64,000 bases of DNA from Cedecea selenatireducens (GCF_042138895.1 NZ_JBHIKW010000003.1:124001-188000), one strand, 5' to 3'. Counted from the stretch's first letter, positions 33,354 to 43,358 are shown. Made by a program: numbers and translations. The notes: generated from the letters alone by a model not told the origin.

Positions 33354-34781
33354 TTAGCCGTTGGTCTGGATCTTCTTGATGATATTGGTGGTAGAGCAGC
33401 CATCTTCGAAGTTCAGTACCATCACTTCCCCGCCGTTGGCCCAAACTTCTTTGCTGCCGGCAATCTGTTCTGGTTTGTAGTCGCCGCCCTTCACTAAACG
33501 ATCCGGCAGGACCTCACCAATCAGGCGCTGCGGCGTGTCTTCTTCAAACAGCACTACCCAGTCCACGGCTTCCAGCGCCGCCAGCACGATCATGCGCTGA
33601 TCCTGCGGGTTGACCGGGCGAGTTTCGCCTTTCAGGCGTTTGGTAGAAGCATCGCTGTTCACCGCCACAATCAAACGGTCACCCAGCTTGCGGGCGTTCG
33701 CCAGGTAAGATACGTGGCCCGCATGCAGAATATCGAACACGCCGTTGGTCATCACTACACGCTCACCGCGCTTGCGCGCAGCGGCGACGGCAACTTTCAG
33801 CTCGGCTTCAGTCATTACGCCAAAGCCCGTTTCTGCGCGACCACGTACCGCGTTTTCCAGCTCGACCGGAGAAACGGTTGACGTTCCCAGCTTGCCAACG
33901 ACCACGCCCGCCGCAGCGTTGGCGAAGTAGCAAGCTTCTTCCAGAGAGTTTCCCGCCGCAAGCGTCGCCGCCAGCACGCCGATCACCGTATCACCGGCCC
34001 CGGTCACGTCGTAGACTTCCTGCGCCTGGGTTGGCAGATGGAATGGCTCAATGCCCGGCTGCAGCAGCGTCATGCCCTGCTCGGAACGCGTCACCAGCAG
34101 CGCCGACAGTTCATAGTCGGCAATCAGCTTCATGCCTCGTTCCACCAGCTCGGCTTCGGTTTTGCATTTGCCGACCACGGCCTCGAACTCGGAAAGATTC
34201 GGGGTCAGCAGCGTGGCACCACGGTAACGCTCAAAGTCCGTACCTTTCGGGTCGATCAGCACCGGCACTTTGGCTTCACGCGCGAGGCGAATCATCTGTT
34301 GCACGGTTGCCAACGCGCCTTTGGCGTAGTCGGAAAGCACCAGCGCGCCAATCTGCGGCAGCGCCTGGCTGATACGCTCGTGCAAGGGTTCTGGATCTAC
34401 GCCCTCAAACCCTTCTTCAAAGTCGAGGCGAATCAGCTGCTGGTTACGGGAAAGCACGCGCAGCTTGGTAATCGTTGGGTGAGTCGGAACGGACACGAAG
34501 TCGCACTTCACGTTGACGCCGGCCAGGCTTTGGCTGAGCGCACGAGCCGCATCGTCAATACCGGTCAGGCCGACCAGGCGAGAATTAGCGCCAAGCGAAG
34601 CAATGTTCATCGCCACGTTAGCCGCACCGCCAGGGCGTTCTTCAATGGTATCCACCTTTACCACCGGCACCGGGGCTTCCGGCGAGATACGGCTGGTTGG
34701 GCCGTACCAGTAGCGATCCAGCATCACATCACCAACCACCATGACGCCTGCACGGCTGTATTCGGGCAGCGTTACTTTCAT
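33354..34781 (-). CDS. hldE: Bifunctional heptose kinase/adenylyltransferase HldE
   Basis: HldE phosphorylates heptose-7-phosphate and then adenylylates heptose-1-phosphate, on the route to ADP-heptose for lipopolysaccharide core. The 475 residues divide into an N-terminal PfkB-type kinase (GGAANVAMNIASLG near residue 50, catalytic DVTGAGDT near residue 265) and a C-terminal nucleotidyltransferase (TNGVFDILHAGHVSYL near residue 350, with HxGH). ATG at 34781 with GGAGAGTC upstream matches the family start MKVTLP; the open frame runs further up without conservation. Confidence 0.97.
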   Translation of the reverse strand: MKVTLPEYSRAGVMVVGDVMLDRYWYGPTSRISPEAPVPVVKVDTIEERPGGAANVAMNIASLGANSRLVGLTGIDDAARALSQSLAGVNVKCDFVSVPTHPTITKLRVLSRNQQLIRLDFEEGFEGVDPEPLHERISQALPQIGALVLSDYAKGALATVQQMIRLAREAKVPVLIDPKGTDFERYRGATLLTPNLSEFEAVVGKCKTEAELVERGMKLIADYELSALLVTRSEQGMTLLQPGIEPFHLPTQAQEVYDVTGAGDTVIGVLAATLAAGNSLEEACYFANAAAGVVVGKLGTSTVSPVELENAVRGRAETGFGVMTEAELKVAVAAARKRGERVVMTNGVFDILHAGHVSYLANARKLGDRLIVAVNSDASTKRLKGETRPVNPQDQRMIVLAALEAVDWVVLFEEDTPQRLIGEVLPDRLVKGGDYKPEQIAGSKEVWANGGEVMVLNFEDGCSTTNIIKKIQTNG

Positions 34782-34830
34782 TCCTGACTCTCCAGCGAGG
34801 GATAAAATTTTGCGCGGGATGATAACATAA

Positions 34831-37689
34831 TTACGCCCCGGCGTGCGTTTGCGGCTCGCCAAGCCAGGTTTGCCAGCTGCGGCGCACCTGCTCACGTTCT
34901 TCAACGAAAGCGTCCAGCGCAACGTTCCCAGGCAATTCCTGTAACGCCAGATGGTGCAATTCATCGCGCAGCGTGACATAGGCGTGGGTCAGGGCTTTAG
35001 CCTCGGACTCTGCCACAATGTCGTTTTGCGCCATCAGCTCCAGAATGCGGACGTTATCAGACCAGCGGGTAAGCTTCGGCGCTTCGCTGGCATAGCGCAG
35101 CACCAGATATTGCGTAATAAATTCGATGTCAGTGATACCGCCTTCATCGGCTTTAATATCAAAACGATCGCGGTGTTTATTGCCCAGATGCGCGCGCATT
35201 TTTTCACGCATCTCGCGCACTTCAACCTGCAGCGCCTGCCCTTCTCGTGGCGTGCAAAGGATCTCGCGACGAATGGCATCAAACTGGCGGTTAAGCGCCG
35301 GGTCACCGTAAACAACGCGGGCCCGGACCAGCGCCTGATGCTCCCAGGTCCAGGCTTCATTTTTCTGATAATCGGCAAAGGATTCTGCCGTTGTCACCAG
35401 CATTCCTGCCGCACCGGATGGCCTGAGACGAGCATCGACTTCGTACAGAATACCGGTCGAGGTTCGCGTGCTGAACAGGTGCATAATGCGCTGGGCAAGG
35501 CGCAGGTAGAACTGGCGACCATCGATTTCCCGCTCGCCGTCCGTCATGACTTCCATCGGGCAATCGTGCAGGAAGACCAAATCCAGATCGGAACTGTAGC
35601 CCAGTTCCCAGCCGCCCAGTTTTCCGTATCCCAGCACGGCAAAGCCACGGCCTTCTCTGTCCTGCAGATGCCGGGGCTGACCGTAGCGCGCCACCATTTG
35701 CGTCCAGGCTCGCTGAACCACCGCATCCAGAATAGCCTCGGCAAGCCAGGTCAAATGGTCGCTAACCTTCATGACCGGCAAGGTTCCGGCGATATCGGCT
35801 GCCGCCACGCGCAGCATCTGGGCCTGTTTGAACTGGCGTAACGCTTCGAGCTGCTGCTCTTCGTCTTCGTCCGGCACTCGCAGCAGGTACTGACGGAGTT
35901 CGTCGCGATAAGCATCCATTGCCGTTGGCTGGTACAGCGTGTTGGGATCGAGCAATTCATCAAGCAGCAGCGGGTAGCTGGCAAGCTGCGCGGCAATCAT
36001 CGGCGAGGCCGCACAGAGTGTGATCAGGTGCTTGAGCGCGCCGGGGAATTCGCTGAGCAGCTCCAGATAGGTCGTGCGGGTGAGAATGCCAAACAGCAAC
36101 GGCGTTAAGCGGGAAAACGTCAACGGCGCGTCGGCCCGGGAACAGACTTCGCTCAGCAGGTGCGGCAGCAGCTGATCCAGCACCTGGCGGCCACGTGGGC
36201 CAATAGTGCGCTTGTCGATCTCCTGACGGAAATGGCTAACTTGCTTGAGTAATTCGGCCCGTGCCTCAGCAGTTAAATGACTTAGCACCGCCGTATTTTC
36301 ATCGGCGTCCAGGGCGTCAATCCACAGTTCACGCCATGCCTCAGAGACTTTATCCTCCCCGGCTTCGGGCTCATCGTCGCCAATCAGGTCATTAAAGACC
36401 TGGCGCACGTCGTTCATATGCAGCAGCAGCGTCTGCTGAAGCGCATTCCAGTCTGCGGCCTGCATCGCCCAGGCCAGGCGAGCGCGATTAAGATCGTCCC
36501 CCGGCAAGGTTTGCGTCTGCTCGTCGTTGATACTTTGCAGCAGGTTTTCCAGCCGACGCAAATAGAGGTAGGCCGCGCGGAGTTTCTGTGCATCCTCTTC
36601 CGGGAGCAAATGAAGCTGCTGGATGGCGTCGAGGGTAGGCAGCAGAGAGCGGGACTGCAGCGAAGGCTCTCGCCCGCCGCGGATGAGCTGGAAGACCTGA
36701 ACGATAAACTCGATTTCACGGATACCGCCCGCGCCGAGCTTAATATTGTCCGTCAGCCCCCGGCGGCGCACTTCGCGGGCAATCATGCCCTTCATGTTAC
36801 GCAAGGACTGGATCACGCTAAAGTCGATGTAGCGGCGGAACACGAACGGGCGCAGCGTGTTGCGCAGCTCCTGGCTCCACACGTCGTCGTTGTCACCCAT
36901 AATGCGCGCTTTCACCATCGCGTAGCGCTCCCAGTCGCGCCCCTGCTCCTGGTAATAATCTTCCAGCGCGGCAAAGCTGAGCACCAGCGGGCCGCTGTCG
37001 CCAAACGGACGCAGGCGCATATCCACGCGGTAAACAAAACCGTCCTGCGTCGGCTGGTCGAGGACTTTAATCAGGCGTTGCCCCATGCGGGTAAAGAACT
37101 GGGCGTTATCCAGCTCGCGTCGTCCGCCCTGGGTTGAACCGTTCTCCGGCCAGGCAAAAATCAGGTCGATATCGGAAGAGAAATTCAGTTCGCCACCGCC
37201 GAGCTTGCCCATGCCGAGGATCAGCAGCGGCTGAGGCTCTCCGGCTGCGTTACAGGGCGTGCCCCACTCGCGACAGCAGGCAGCATAGAGCCAGTCGCGG
37301 GCGGCCACGATAAGCGTTTCAGCCAGCACGCTAAGCTGTTGCAGCGTGCTTTGGGTATCCACCTGCTCCAGCGCCTGCCCCCAGGCAATGCGCACCATAA
37401 TGCGGCGACGGAAAAAACGCAGCGCTTTCATTAATGCCGCTTCGTCGTGTACATCCTGCAAGTCATGCTGCAGCCAGGCGGCATAATGTTGCCATTCGTC
37501 AGCCTTGGGCGCGTCCTGCTGCAACGTTTGCAGCCAGGCGGGATACGCCACCACGCTGTCACCAACAAAATCACTTATCGCCAGCACCGCGCGAGCTTCG
37601 TCGCTCAGTGTCAGGGAGTCAATCTCTTGCGGCAGGCGCGGCAAAAACGCCTGCAGGTGCTGCTGTAATAAAGGAGTCAGCGACATCAT
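34831..37689 (-). CDS. glnE: Glutamine synthetase adenylyltransferase/removase GlnE
   Basis: GlnE adds and removes AMP on glutamine synthetase in response to PII and glutamine. The 952-residue protein has two nucleotidyltransferase domains, each with its own G-x-GK motif and D-x-D pair: the removase GMGKLGGGELNFSSDID near residue 155, and the transferase GYGKLGGWELGYSSDLD near residue 690. A helical regulatory region lies between and after. The start is ATG 37689 or the next ATG at 37686; no strong ribosome site decides. Order ygiF-glnE-hldE is conserved in E. coli. Confidence 0.97.
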   Translation of the reverse strand: MMSLTPLLQQHLQAFLPRLPQEIDSLTLSDEARAVLAISDFVGDSVVAYPAWLQTLQQDAPKADEWQHYAAWLQHDLQDVHDEAALMKALRFFRRRIMVRIAWGQALEQVDTQSTLQQLSVLAETLIVAARDWLYAACCREWGTPCNAAGEPQPLLILGMGKLGGGELNFSSDIDLIFAWPENGSTQGGRRELDNAQFFTRMGQRLIKVLDQPTQDGFVYRVDMRLRPFGDSGPLVLSFAALEDYYQEQGRDWERYAMVKARIMGDNDDVWSQELRNTLRPFVFRRYIDFSVIQSLRNMKGMIAREVRRRGLTDNIKLGAGGIREIEFIVQVFQLIRGGREPSLQSRSLLPTLDAIQQLHLLPEEDAQKLRAAYLYLRRLENLLQSINDEQTQTLPGDDLNRARLAWAMQAADWNALQQTLLLHMNDVRQVFNDLIGDDEPEAGEDKVSEAWRELWIDALDADENTAVLSHLTAEARAELLKQVSHFRQEIDKRTIGPRGRQVLDQLLPHLLSEVCSRADAPLTFSRLTPLLFGILTRTTYLELLSEFPGALKHLITLCAASPMIAAQLASYPLLLDELLDPNTLYQPTAMDAYRDELRQYLLRVPDEDEEQQLEALRQFKQAQMLRVAAADIAGTLPVMKVSDHLTWLAEAILDAVVQRAWTQMVARYGQPRHLQDREGRGFAVLGYGKLGGWELGYSSDLDLVFLHDCPMEVMTDGEREIDGRQFYLRLAQRIMHLFSTRTSTGILYEVDARLRPSGAAGMLVTTAESFADYQKNEAWTWEHQALVRARVVYGDPALNRQFDAIRREILCTPREGQALQVEVREMREKMRAHLGNKHRDRFDIKADEGGITDIEFITQYLVLRYASEAPKLTRWSDNVRILELMAQNDIVAESEAKALTHAYVTLRDELHHLALQELPGNVALDAFVEEREQVRRSWQTWLGEPQTHAGA

Positions 37690-37712
37690 GGTGGGTATCC
37701 GTTGCCAGTCTA

Positions 37713-39011
37713 TTATTTCCCGCTATGCAGCCAGAATGGCGCCTGCGAGATCGCTTCGTTTCGGTAATGCTCTATTTCGATGCGCTGGCGGGTAACGATG
37801 GCGTGGCGCAGTCCGTGCCAGTTTTCCAACCATGGCTGAGTTTGCGCATCGCTGTATACCCCGGCCAGCAGGCGAATAGAATCCGTCTCACGCGCCAGGC
37901 GCGGCAGCTGGTCAGCATAGCTGTCTCCCAGCGGGCGCTGGAAGGTCTCTTTCAGCTCGGCCGCGTGGCGGGAAAGGTGAGTATCGGCAAAACGCTTGAA
38001 GGAGCCATCCAGCTTAGCGCGCGCTTTTTCATCAACAAACGCCTGCCACTGGCGCTCCACCAGCCAGCGGGTCAACGCCAGTTTGGCGCTGCTTGCCTGC
38101 GCGCTGTACACCATTGCCTCGGCTTTTTCATCGTCGGCAAAGCGGGTTTCAAGCGCAATCAGCTGCTCACGCAAGTGAGTGCTCGCTTTTCTTGGAATTA
38201 TGCCGCCGAAAAGCGCCAGAGCATGACGCACCAGGCCCACGGCATCAATCACCTGCTGTCTGGCCGCTTTCACGCCGCTAAGCCACAGCTCTTCATGGTA
38301 GAGCCAGTGAGCGAGCGCCAGCTCCAGGGAACCTTCCAGACCTTGTTCAACGGTGGCTTTAGCTGGTGGGTAGAGCACGCCCAGCGGCTTCACTTCGCGC
38401 ACCGCATTGCCTTGAGCCAGGTGATAACCGCGCGCCGCTTTGCTCAGGCTGCCCTGACGCAGGCCAGGCTCAGTGACCAGGCTTTCCGCCAGGGCCAGCA
38501 GGTCTGACGTTTCACCGGCTAACAGTTCAAGTTCGAGTTCGCAGATCGGCGTCTGGTGCTCCCCGGCTTTCACTTCACCGAGATCCAGCGCCAGCTCAAT
38601 GCGGCTCGCACCGTGAGTAACCACCCACTTTTCACGCGCAAAGTCGGTGCTGAACAGCGGCTTAACCCCGGCCTGCAGCGCCGCCACGTCCAGCCCTTCG
38701 GGCCACACTTCCGCCGGCAGCAAAGCGAGATCCAGCTCGGGCTTGCTTAGCTCTACGTTATATTCAGGGCGCTGATGCAGCCCGCCGGTCACGCGTCCGG
38801 CGATTTTCATCGTCATTTCATAGCGCCCGGCATCCCCACGAATGCGCAGCCCCATGTCGTGACGACGCAGCTGGTTATCCGCTGTTTCATAATAGATATT
38901 GAGCAACTGCCGTGGATCGCTGTGCTCGCCCGGCAGGGCATTCAACTTGTCGCGCAGCGCGTCAAGCGCAGCAGGGTTAACGATGAATTTGAGTTCGATT
39001 TCCTGAGCCAT
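37713..39011 (-). CDS. ygiF: Inorganic triphosphatase YgiF (CYTH-CHAD)
   Basis: The 432-residue product hydrolyses inorganic triphosphate. The N-terminal CYTH domain starts with the signature EIELKF at residues 3-8 and carries the alternating charged tunnel residues (RGDAGRYEMTMKIAGR near residue 60, ELELELLAG near residue 155). The C-terminal CHAD helical domain has conserved histidines, for example VRHALALFGG near residue 254 and WHGLRHAIV. The start at 39011 is supported by the CYTH signature; a longer frame begins at 39095. Confidence 0.93.
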   Translation of the reverse strand: MAQEIELKFIVNPAALDALRDKLNALPGEHSDPRQLLNIYYETADNQLRRHDMGLRIRGDAGRYEMTMKIAGRVTGGLHQRPEYNVELSKPELDLALLPAEVWPEGLDVAALQAGVKPLFSTDFAREKWVVTHGASRIELALDLGEVKAGEHQTPICELELELLAGETSDLLALAESLVTEPGLRQGSLSKAARGYHLAQGNAVREVKPLGVLYPPAKATVEQGLEGSLELALAHWLYHEELWLSGVKAARQQVIDAVGLVRHALALFGGIIPRKASTHLREQLIALETRFADDEKAEAMVYSAQASSAKLALTRWLVERQWQAFVDEKARAKLDGSFKRFADTHLSRHAAELKETFQRPLGDSYADQLPRLARETDSIRLLAGVYSDAQTQPWLENWHGLRHAIVTRQRIEIEHYRNEAISQAPFWLHSGK

Positions 39012-39246
39012 GTCTTCTTTACTTTTGTTTACGTCACACCAGGCAACATCCTGGCGAACTAAATAGCGTCGATTAGGTCTGTAATAGTACGACAAAATAC
39101 CCCTTCGGGTAGCGAATTTGCGGTAGTGCAGGAACGCCTGGTGGTGAAATTGACATCAGGATGATTCTCATTCAGGTTTACGGATTGCACCGTCAGACTG
39201 TTGCCACTACTATCGTTCCACACTTTATGAAAATAACGACGAAATA

Positions 39247-39867
39247 ATGCAGAAATTACGCCTGATTTGCCTCACTTTGCTGTCCCTTAGCGTTTCCGTC
39301 GTGGCTCATGCCGAAGAAAAACGTTATGTCTCTGATGAATTGAACACCTGGGTCCGCAGTGGCCCGGGCGATAACTACCGCCTGGTTGGCACCGTCAACG
39401 CAGGGGAACAAGTCACGCTGCTGCAAAGCAATGAAGAAACGAAATACGGCCAGGTACGCGACAGCAACGGGCGCACTTCCTGGATCCCGCTTGCTCAGCT
39501 GAGCGCCAATCCAAGCCTGCGTACCCGCGTACCCGATCTGGAAAACCAGGTCAAAACGCTGACCGACAAGCTGAATAACATCGACACAACCTGGAACCAG
39601 CGTACCGCTGAAATGCAGCAGAAGGTTGCCCAGAGCGACACCGTGATTAACGGCCTGAAGGACGAGAATCAGCAGCTCAAAAACCAGCTAATCGTCGCCA
39701 AGAAAAAGGTGGATGCCGCCAACGTCCAGCTTGACGATAAACAGCGCGCCATCATCATGCAGTGGTTTATGTACGGCGGCGGTGTGGCTGGGTTTGGCCT
39801 GCTGATTGGCCTGCTGCTTCCGCACATGATCCCAAGCCGTAAGAAGAAAGACCGCTGGATGAACTAA
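39247..39867 (+). CDS. ygiM: SH3-domain membrane protein YgiM
   Basis: The 206-residue protein has a signal peptide (about residues 1-22, AHA end), a bacterial SH3 domain at about residues 28-92 (YVSDELNTWVRSGPGDNYR), a coiled coil at about 97-160, and one C-terminal membrane segment at about 172-192 followed by basic SRKKKDR. It should face the periplasm, anchored by the C-terminus. It corresponds to E. coli YgiM (TIGR04211). Function unknown. Gene order ygiF-ygiM-cca is the E. coli one. Confidence 0.9.
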   Translation: MQKLRLICLTLLSLSVSVVAHAEEKRYVSDELNTWVRSGPGDNYRLVGTVNAGEQVTLLQSNEETKYGQVRDSNGRTSWIPLAQLSANPSLRTRVPDLENQVKTLTDKLNNIDTTWNQRTAEMQQKVAQSDTVINGLKDENQQLKNQLIVAKKKVDAANVQLDDKQRAIIMQWFMYGGGVAGFGLLIGLLLPHMIPSRKKKDRWMN

Positions 39868-39948
39868 CGGCGACACATTAGCCGTTGCTTCCCCCTCGCA
39901 TCTACACTTACCATTCGTGGTTCAATAACGGTGCCTGGGGTGTAAAGC

Positions 39949-41190
39949 GTGAAGATTTATCTGGTCGGTGGTGCAGTTCGTGATGGGTTATTAAAACTAC
40001 CGGTTAAGGATAAAGACTGGGTTGTGGTTGGGATGACGCCTCAGCAAATGCTGGATGAAGGCTACGAGCAGGTCGGGAAAGACTTTCCTGTGTTCCTGCA
40101 TCCGCAAACCCACGAAGAGTATGCTCTGGCCCGTACCGAAAGGAAATCAGGCCAGGGCTATACCGGCTTTACCTGCTATTCAGCCCCGGACGTCACGCTT
40201 GAACAGGATCTCCTGCGCCGCGACCTGACGATCAACGCCATTGCCCAGGATGAGAACGGCGAGATTATCGATCCGTATAACGGCCTCGCCGACATCGAGC
40301 GTCGCCTGCTGCGCCATGTTTCACCGGCTTTCAATGAAGACCCGCTGCGCGTCCTGCGCGTGGCGCGTTTTGCTGCACGCTACGCCCACCTGAATTTCCA
40401 GATAGCGCCAGAAACCCTCGCGCTGATGCGTGAAATGACCGACAACGGTGAAATCGCCCATCTCACCGCCGAACGCGTCTGGAAGGAGACGGAAAACGCG
40501 CTGACCAGCCGTAACCCGCAGGTCTTTTTTGCCGTGCTGCGCGAATGCGGCGCCCTGAAAGTCCTGTTCCCGGAAATCGACGCGCTATACGGCGTTCCGG
40601 CGCCGGCAAAATGGCACCCGGAAATAGACACCGGTATTCATACGCTGATGACCCTGTCTATTGCCGCGCAGCTTAGCCCGGAGGTAGACGTTCGCTTTGC
40701 CACGCTGTGTCACGACCTCGGCAAGGGGTTGACGCCAAAAGAAAAATGGCCAAGCCACCACGGCCACGGCCCGGCGGGCGTTAAGCTTGTGGAGCAACTT
40801 TGTGCCCGCCTGCGCATCCCGAATGACATTCGTGACCTGGCAAAACTGGTCGCCGAGTTCCACGACCTGATCCACACCTTCCCGATTTTGCAGCCAAAAA
40901 CGGTGATAAAGCTGTTCGACGCCATCGACGCCTGGCGTAAGCCGCATCGCGTGGAGCAAATCGCCTTAACCAGCGAGGCCGATGCCCGAGGGCGCACCGG
41001 TTTTGAGGCCAGTGATTATCCGCAGGGCAGAATGCTGCGCGCGGCCTGGATTGCGGCGCAGAGCGTAACGAACAAAGAAGTGATTGAAGCTGGATTCAGC
41101 GGCCCGGCAATCAGGGAAGAGCTGACGAAGCGGAGAATTAAAGCGGTTGCGGTCTGGAAGGAGCAGCACTGCCCCCAGCCGCAAGGCTGA
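39949..41190 (+). CDS. cca: CCA-adding enzyme with HD phosphohydrolase domain
   Basis: The enzyme builds or repairs the CCA end of tRNAs and, in gamma-proteobacteria, also has 2',3'-cyclic phosphodiesterase, 2'-nucleotidase and phosphatase activities through a C-terminal HD domain. The 413 residues contain GGAVRD near residue 8, the catalytic-type RRDLTINAIA near residue 92, and the HD motif CHDLGKGL near residue 253. The start is GTG at 39949 (MKIYLVGGAVRD); E. coli cca also starts with GTG. Confidence 0.97.
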   Translation: MKIYLVGGAVRDGLLKLPVKDKDWVVVGMTPQQMLDEGYEQVGKDFPVFLHPQTHEEYALARTERKSGQGYTGFTCYSAPDVTLEQDLLRRDLTINAIAQDENGEIIDPYNGLADIERRLLRHVSPAFNEDPLRVLRVARFAARYAHLNFQIAPETLALMREMTDNGEIAHLTAERVWKETENALTSRNPQVFFAVLRECGALKVLFPEIDALYGVPAPAKWHPEIDTGIHTLMTLSIAAQLSPEVDVRFATLCHDLGKGLTPKEKWPSHHGHGPAGVKLVEQLCARLRIPNDIRDLAKLVAEFHDLIHTFPILQPKTVIKLFDAIDAWRKPHRVEQIALTSEADARGRTGFEASDYPQGRMLRAAWIAAQSVTNKEVIEAGFSGPAIREELTKRRIKAVAVWKEQHCPQPQG

Positions 41191-41202
41191 GGGCATCAGA
41201 AA

Positions 41203-42024
41203 CTAGGTGAAGATAAAGAACACCACTGCGGCTACCACGAAGCGGTAGATAGCGAACGGAATAAACGAAATTCGCTTAATCAGATGCAGGAAGGTTTTGA
41301 TGGCGATTAGCGCGACGATAAAGGCGGTAACAAAGCCCACGGCAAACATTGGCAGGTCGCCCATCGTCAGGAAGCCGATACTCTTATAGAGGTCAAGCGC
41401 CGTCGCCCCCATCATCATCGGCACCGCCAGCAGGAACGAGAACTCAGAGGCCGCATAGCGGCTAACGCCCATCAGCATCCCGCCGGAAATGGTTGCCCCG
41501 GAACGAGAGAAGCCCGGCCAAAGCGCCAGACACTGGAAGCAGCCAATCATAAATGCCTGACGGTAGGTTATGTCGTCCACGCCAACCGCACTCGGCACCT
41601 TCGGCTTCAGGCATTCCGCCGCAATCAGCAGCACGCCGCCGACCACCAGGGCATACATCACATTCACCGGGTTAAACAGCGATTTAATGGCATCGTGAAG
41701 AACAAGTCCCAGCACCACCGCCGGTATCATGCCGAGCAGAATATGAATCAGTGAAAGACGCCCCGTGCCTACCCCTTCATGCTCGGGAGGACGGCCAAAA
41801 TGAATGCCAATCAGGCCAAACAGACGACGCCAGAACATCACGACCACGGCGAGAATAGAGCCAAGCTGGATAACCACTTCGAAGGTTTCAGCCGTCTGCC
41901 CCTCAAAGCCTAAAAGATGCCCCACAATAATCATGTGCCCGGTAGACGATACCGGTAAAAACTCGGTTAACCCTTCAACAACGCCAAGAATGGCGGCAAT
42001 TGCCAAGGTTGGTAGATCGCTCAT
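41203..42024 (-). CDS. uppP: Undecaprenyl-diphosphatase UppP (BacA)
   Basis: UppP dephosphorylates undecaprenyl diphosphate on the periplasmic side, recycling the lipid carrier for peptidoglycan and other polymers; high dosage gives bacitracin resistance. The 273-residue membrane protein has the active-site motif EGLTEFLPVSSTGH at about residues 17-30 and the PGFSRSGAT motif near residue 172. ATG at 42024 is chosen over the GTG directly before it because it gives the E. coli length. Confidence 0.97.
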   Translation of the reverse strand: MSDLPTLAIAAILGVVEGLTEFLPVSSTGHMIIVGHLLGFEGQTAETFEVVIQLGSILAVVVMFWRRLFGLIGIHFGRPPEHEGVGTGRLSLIHILLGMIPAVVLGLVLHDAIKSLFNPVNVMYALVVGGVLLIAAECLKPKVPSAVGVDDITYRQAFMIGCFQCLALWPGFSRSGATISGGMLMGVSRYAASEFSFLLAVPMMMGATALDLYKSIGFLTMGDLPMFAVGFVTAFIVALIAIKTFLHLIKRISFIPFAIYRFVVAAVVFFIFT

Positions 42025-42055
42025 CACTTAACCCTCATCCCCAAAAACAGACACA

Positions 42056-42085
42056 AAAAAACGGCCTACGCAGGACGTTAGCCGC
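42056..42085 (-). terminator. Probable terminator downstream of folB
   Basis: On the minus strand, CGGCTAACG, a short loop and CGTAGGCCG are followed by seven T. It stands between folB and uppP. Confidence 0.6.
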
Positions 42086-42140
42086 AAAAGATACGTTGAT
42101 AAGACCCGCCGGTCACCGTTTGGTTTAACGATCCCGGTAA

Positions 42141-42509
42141 TTATTTGCCTGGTTTCAGATTACTGCCACGCTCGATGATAACCCCAACGTTAGCGGCCTG
42201 AGCTACCGCCCCTGGCTTACTCACCTTCAGGCGAATCCACGGCGAGTTAAAGCGGGCCAGCAGCAGTTCCGCTATTTCTTCAGCCACGCGCTCCACCAGG
42301 GCAAAGCGTCCGCCGCTGACGTGCTTAATCACGGCTTCGCTCACATCCGCATAGCTGAGGCAATCCTTTACATCATCGCTGCCCGCGGCTTTGCGGTTAT
42401 CCCAGGCCATTTCGATATCGAACACCAGCTTCTGTTCAATGGTCTGTTCCCAGTCGTAAACACCGATGGTGGTGATTACCGAAAGCTGCTCTATAAATAC
42501 AATGTCCAT
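42141..42509 (-). CDS. folB: Dihydroneopterin aldolase FolB
   Basis: FolB converts 7,8-dihydroneopterin to 6-hydroxymethyl-dihydropterin in folate synthesis. The 122-residue product is almost identical to E. coli FolB: IGVYDWEQ near residue 16, CLSYADVSE near residue 50, the FALVERVAEEIAELLL helix near residue 70, and LKVSKPGA with the catalytic lysine near residue 98. ATG at 42509 is used; a GTG precedes it in frame. Divergent from plsY with 107 bp between. Confidence 0.97.
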   Translation of the reverse strand: MDIVFIEQLSVITTIGVYDWEQTIEQKLVFDIEMAWDNRKAAGSDDVKDCLSYADVSEAVIKHVSGGRFALVERVAEEIAELLLARFNSPWIRLKVSKPGAVAQAANVGVIIERGSNLKPGK

Positions 42510-42616
42510 CACGCCCTGCCCGGTTTTTAGTCATGCCGGATACCACTTCCGGCGAAATATGCGTATTATCCACAGATGCAAAGAAGACTTCGACACTTTC
42601 AACATGGAACAGCGTT

Positions 42617-43237
42617 ATGAGTGCAATCGCGCCTGGTATGATCCTCCTCGCGTATCTTTGCGGCTCGATTTCTAGCGCCATTCTGGTTTGCCGCATTGCC
42701 GGTCTCCCCGATCCACGCGAGAGCGGCTCCGGTAACCCAGGAGCAACCAATGTATTACGCATTGGCGGTAAAGGTGCAGCCGCAGCGGTACTGATTTTTG
42801 ACGTTCTGAAAGGCATGCTGCCCGTCTGGGCGGCGTGGGCGTTGGGTGTGACCCCCTTCTGGCTTGGCCTGATTGCCATTGCCGCCTGCCTCGGCCATAT
42901 CTGGCCGGTGTTCTTTAAATTCCGCGGCGGTAAAGGCGTGGCGACGGCATTTGGCGCCATCGCACCCATCGGCTGGGATTTAACCGGCGTGATGGCCGGA
43001 ACCTGGCTGCTAAGCGTGTTATTAAGCGGCTACTCTTCTCTCGGCGCGATTATCAGCGCGCTGATCGCCCCGTTCTACGTGTGGTGGTTCAAGCCGCAGT
43101 TCACCTTCCCGGTAGCCATGCTTTCCTGCCTGATTCTGATGCGTCACCACGACAATATTCAGCGCCTGTGGCGTGGCCAGGAAACAAAGATCTGGGCGCG
43201 GTTTAAGAAGAAAAAGAAAAAAACCGAGCAGGAATAA
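42617..43237 (+). CDS. plsY: Acyl-phosphate:glycerol-3-phosphate acyltransferase PlsY
   Basis: PlsY transfers an acyl group from acyl-phosphate to glycerol-3-phosphate, the first step of phospholipid synthesis in most bacteria. The 206-residue protein has five membrane segments and the three conserved loops: SGNPGATNVLR near residue 38, GHIWPVFFKFRGGKGVATAFG near residues 95-115, and RHHDNIQRLWRGQE near residue 176. A lysine-rich tail (KKKKKK) ends the protein. The start matches the family; an earlier in-frame ATG at 42533 is not conserved. Confidence 0.96.
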   Translation: MSAIAPGMILLAYLCGSISSAILVCRIAGLPDPRESGSGNPGATNVLRIGGKGAAAAVLIFDVLKGMLPVWAAWALGVTPFWLGLIAIAACLGHIWPVFFKFRGGKGVATAFGAIAPIGWDLTGVMAGTWLLSVLLSGYSSLGAIISALIAPFYVWWFKPQFTFPVAMLSCLILMRHHDNIQRLWRGQETKIWARFKKKKKKTEQE

Positions 43238-43269
43238 CCCGTCTCGCTTGAGACCAGCCAGAAACAACA

Positions 43270-43296
43270 AAGGAGTGATAAATCACTCCTTTTTTA
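43270..43296 (+). terminator. Terminator after plsY
   Basis: AAGGAGTGAT, AA, ATCACTCCTT with six T. Confidence 0.85.
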
Positions 43297-43358
43297 CGCC
43301 CGTAACAAGCCTGCTATCCCAGCGGACTTTAGGCGTGGTTTAACAATCGCTCTGCCGT

